Below are positions 7,129 to 8,691 of a stretch of DNA of 8,691 bases, piece after piece. Source of the stretch: Chloroflexota bacterium (GTDB lineage Bacteria > Chloroflexota > Anaerolineae > 4572-78 > J111); the NCBI GenBank assembly GCA_003694775.1, contig RFJV01000733.1:1-8691 (forward strand), read 5' to 3'. The first letter of the stretch is position 1. Every line of letters starts with the position of its first letter. The notes beneath the pieces were generated by a model that was given only the letters and a program-made list of their open reading frames with translations, was not told where the DNA came from and made no database searches. The position numbers and the translations under genes were made by a program.

Positions 7129-8119
7129 ACCGACCAATCCCAAACCGTACGATTTTGTGCCCTTTGCCGGAAAAGTCAGGCGGCAGAATACCGCCGGGCA
7201 TGACCGCCTGGACCTGGATACCCGGTTCAGCGGCCGGCTGGTCATCCGGTTCGAGGTGCTGACCCCTCTGTTTATCGGCGATGGCAGTTACGCCCTGGGG
7301 CGGGATGCCGGCTTCCCGGAGGAAAAGGTCATCCGGCCTTTCCACCGGGTAGGGGGTGTCCCGACCGTGCCCGGCGCGTCGCTTAAGGGGGTGGTGCGGA
7401 GCATTGTGGAGGCGGTCAGTCCGTCCTGCCTCACCACCACCCGCGTTCCTTTTAAACGATTGCCCAAAAATGTGGAACTGACCACCTCCTACCGGGCAAC
7501 ATGCAAGCCAACGCACGCCTGCCCGGCTTGCAGTATGTTTGGCCGGACGAGCCAGCAGGCCAAAGTCTCTGTCGGCGACGCTTCCCTGCTGGAGGGCGGG
7601 CGCTTACAGCTGTTCCGGCTGGCCCCTTTGTACGCCCCGCGGGCCTTCAAAACCCCGCCGGCATACCTGGATAAACGGGGAAACTTCCGCGGTCTGAAAT
7701 TCTATTTTCACAGCCGGCCCCACGAAGATGAGCGCCAGCCGCCGGTGGAGGTTATCCCGCCCGGCAGAAAACTGCAAGGGATGGTGACGTTTGAAAATCT
7801 ATCCTCGCCGGAACTGGGCCTGCTCTTTTTTGCTCTGGGGATGGAAGGCTCCATCAGTCTCAAGCTGGGCGGCGGCAAGCCGCTGGGGCTGGGGTCTGTC
7901 CAGACGGTAGAGGCAGAGCTAACCCTGCTGGGGATAGATTATTACCTGCAAACAGAAGACCCGCCGGACGTCAAAAGCGGCGCGGAACTGGCCGGTTTTG
8001 TTGACCGGCAGGTGCGGGCCGCCGTAGAGAGTAAACTCCTGCAAGTGGACCGCGCCCAGAAGCTGATAGAGATTCTGGCCTACAAGCCGGGCCGGCATGC
8101 CCCCGATGGGGCGTATTAG
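7106..8119 (+). CDS. cas7: Divergent Cas7-like RAMP (fourth Cas7 unit, possible Csm5-like cap)
   Basis: With the ATG at 7106 the protein is 337 residues. It has a distinctive N-terminus, NPKPYDFVPF (11-20), then GHDRLDL, before the RAMP core: FEVLTPLFIGDGSY (49-62), VPGASLKGVVRSIVEA (88-103), a Cys set (108, 133, 139, 142; CPACSMFG) and the glycine loop LGGGKPLGLGSV (254-265). No Asp occupies the position of the Csm3 catalytic residue; the region reads PEEKVIRPFHRVGG. It therefore looks like a non-cutting backbone or end-cap subunit, comparable in role to Csm5 or Cmr1/6. This role is inferred from the missing Asp, the different N-terminus and the last position among the RAMPs. It overlaps csx19 by 23 bases. 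The thumb region (about 185-205) is long and rich in aromatic and basic residues, unlike the DGVAIDR thumb of the other two stand-alone Cas7 proteins. Confidence 0.82.
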   Translation: MSRPSYGKPTNPKPYDFVPFAGKVRRQNTAGHDRLDLDTRFSGRLVIRFEVLTPLFIGDGSYALGRDAGFPEEKVIRPFHRVGGVPTVPGASLKGVVRSIVEAVSPSCLTTTRVPFKRLPKNVELTTSYRATCKPTHACPACSMFGRTSQQAKVSVGDASLLEGGRLQLFRLAPLYAPRAFKTPPAYLDKRGNFRGLKFYFHSRPHEDERQPPVEVIPPGRKLQGMVTFENLSSPELGLLFFALGMEGSISLKLGGGKPLGLGSVQTVEAELTLLGIDYYLQTEDPPDVKSGAELAGFVDRQVRAAVESKLLQVDRAQKLIEILAYKPGRHAPDGAY

Positions 8120-8126
8120 GAGGAGG
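8118..8126 (+). promoter_or_regulatory. Ribosome binding site that fixes the start of the last gene
   Basis: AGGAGGAGG runs from the stop codon of the fourth RAMP gene to four bases before the ATG at 8130. The frame is open back to an ATG at 8097, but that start lacks a ribosome site and adds an Arg/Pro-rich stretch coded by the end of the upstream gene. The start at 8130 is preferred. Confidence 0.75.
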
Positions 8127-8129
8127 CCG

Positions 8130-8483
8130 ATGGAACTGACCGCGAAAGACTGGGCCAAAGCCGAGGCCATTGCCCGCGAACTGGCCCACGATGTCGACCG
8201 GAACGAACTGGGGAAAATCGTCTCCTATGCCCGGCGCAGTCGGGATGTGGGCAGGGTGATAGAGCTGGCCCGCGGCCTGCCGGCCAGCGGCTACGTTCGC
8301 AGTGGACGCACCCGCAGTTATCTGACCCGCATCGCCGACACCTTGCAGAACAACCTGGCCGGCATTACCGACGGCGAGCAAGCTTTGGCCATCCTGGCCT
8401 GGGCCTTCCGCCTGATGACCACCTACCAGACCGAATTAGGTACCCGCAAGGCACAAGGACGTAAATCGAAACGGTCAGGGTGA
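8130..8483 (+). CDS. Small helical protein of unknown function, last gene of the III-D operon
   Basis: A 117-residue protein begins ten bases after the RAMP stop with a strong ribosome site, so it belongs to the operon. It looks all-helical. Visible segments are KAEAIARELAHDVDRNELGKI (10-30, one amphipathic helix plus a DVDRNELGK turn), SYARRSRDVGRVIELARGL, a central YVRSGRTRSYLTRI (55-68), a hydrophobic ALAILAWAFRLMTTY (85-99), and a basic Lys/Arg tail. No Cys, catalytic motif, signal peptide or membrane segment is present. I vaguely recall uncharacterised proteins with a similar NE-x-x-K / RSGRT / WAxRLM pattern beside type III loci, but cannot name a family. It is not an obvious second Csm2, since the QLRNLL and YQxGR motifs are absent. 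Possible roles, all inferred: second small subunit, RNA-binding accessory, or regulator. Confidence 0.75.
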   Translation: MELTAKDWAKAEAIARELAHDVDRNELGKIVSYARRSRDVGRVIELARGLPASGYVRSGRTRSYLTRIADTLQNNLAGITDGEQALAILAWAFRLMTTYQTELGTRKAQGRKSKRSG

Positions 8484-8499
8484 GAGTAGAATCGATGTT

Positions 8500-8515
8500 G
8501 CGAAGACGGCTTCGC
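8500..8515 (+). repeat. Short GCGAAG/CTTCGC hairpin after the last gene
   Basis: GCGAAG (8500-8505) and CTTCGC (8510-8515) pair around a four-base loop, 16 bases after the last stop codon. No T-run follows, so it is a poor intrinsic terminator, though it could stabilise the 3' end of the operon mRNA. The right arm belongs to a decayed dispersed-repeat end at 8510-8530. Confidence 0.4.
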
Positions 8516-8530
8516 TCCGCTTGCAGTGAT
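8510..8530 (-). repeat. Degenerate end of a TGTCATTGCGAG-type dispersed repeat
   Basis: The reverse complement reads ATCACTGCAAGCGGAGCGAAG, close to the common repeat end (T)GTCATTGCGAGCGGAGCGAAG. Two or three bases differ, so it looks like a decayed copy. A better copy begins at 8618, and the two face each other. Confidence 0.45.
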
Positions 8531-8551
8531 ACCCACCCCAGGTGGTAAAAT
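8521..8551 (+). promoter_or_regulatory. Weak candidate promoter reading out of the window
   Basis: TTGCAG (8521-8526) and TAAAAT (8546-8551) are separated by 19 bases, and a TGG just before the latter gives an extended -10. The spacer holds a small CCACC/GGTGG hairpin (8533-8545). The spacing is long and the -35 poor; it is listed only because there is no gene in 8484-8691 and something to the right may be transcribed from here. Confidence 0.2.
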
Positions 8552-8617
8552 GTAAGAGATTATAGTATCGTAACTATCTCAAGCTGTGCAACCGGAAAGT
8601 AAATACCCGGCCCATAA

Positions 8618-8691
8618 TGTCATTGCGAGGGCGTAGCCCGAAGCAATCCCCGCTCCCGATGACCGGAGGAGACTGCTTCGCTAACGCTCGC
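8618..8691. repeat. Palindromic dispersed repeat (TGTCATTGCGAG / GAAGCAATC family), cut by window edge
   Basis: The left half (8618-8651) starts TGTCATTGCGAGG, contains GGGC-GTA-GCCC, and ends GAAGCAATCCCC. The right half (about 8669-8691) reads GAGACTGCTTCGCTAACGCTCGC, an imperfect inverted copy that would be completed by AATGACA just beyond the window. Such palindromic elements, with a GCAATC/GATTGC core, are scattered through intergenic regions of many environmental bacterial genomes, including Chloroflexota. They are probably non-autonomous mobile or structural repeats. The second half is truncated here, so full length is unknown. Confidence 0.6.

Noticed and set aside
8097..8129. Upstream ATG start extending the last protein by 11 residues
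   Set aside because: No ribosome site precedes it and the added Arg/Pro stretch is the shadow of the preceding gene's end; the ATG at 8130 is preferred.
8556..8580. Imperfect hairpin GAGAT...ATAGT / ACTATCTC as an operon terminator
   Set aside because: It needs a three-base bulge, is AT-rich and lacks a T-run, so it cannot be supported as a terminator.

Overview
The window holds one nearly complete type III CRISPR-Cas effector operon of the subtype III-D kind, all on the + strand (about 516-8483). The tail of an unrelated M23 peptidase gene lies to its left and a short repeat-rich intergenic stretch to its right. DNA composition (GC-rich, GGCCGG-rich), the strong AAGGAGG-type ribosome sites, the III-D gene set and the dispersed palindromic repeat at the right edge all suit a thermophilic or anaerobic member of the Chloroflexota (Roseiflexus/Anaerolineae-like). 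That assignment is an inference, because the window contains no phylogenetic marker.

Layout. 2-190: C-terminus of an M23-family peptidase. 191-515: intergenic, with a good extended -10 promoter (207-236), a possible 8-codon leader ORF with its own Shine-Dalgarno (281-307), and an intrinsic terminator (293-340) whose left arm contains the leader's last codons and stop; this resembles a translation-sensitive attenuator. 516-2393: cas10 with no HD nuclease domain but an intact GGDD cyclase motif. 2383-4320: a fusion of a Csm3-like Cas7 with a Csx10 (Cas5-like) protein. 4317-4817: cas11 (Csm2-like small subunit). 4793-5656 and 5649-6593: two further Cas7 proteins. 6586-7128: csx19. 7106-8119: a divergent fourth Cas7-like protein. 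8130-8483: a small helical protein of unknown function. 8484-8691: no gene; hairpins and pieces of a TGTCATTGCGAG-type palindromic repeat.

How the genes work together. Every junction from cas10 to the last RAMP gene overlaps by 4-25 bases, with a Shine-Dalgarno inside the preceding gene, so the proteins are probably made from one mRNA with coupled translation. The expected product is one multisubunit RNA-guided complex: Cas10 at the foot with Csx10 gripping the crRNA 5' handle, a backbone of different Cas7 domains each encoded once, Cas11 along the belly, and the divergent RAMP perhaps capping the 3' end. Three Cas7 domains keep an Asp where Csm3 has its RNase residue, and the fourth does not. 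Cas10 should make cyclic oligoadenylate but should not cut DNA with an HD domain. No CRISPR array, Cas6, Cas1/Cas2 or CARF effector is present, so the crRNA source and any signalling effector must lie elsewhere.

The most notable points are the Cas7-Csx10 fusion directly coupled (ATGA) to a separate cas11, which looks like an intermediate toward the Cas7-Cas5-Cas11 fusion of III-Dv systems; the possible leader-peptide attenuator; and the unknown terminal gene.
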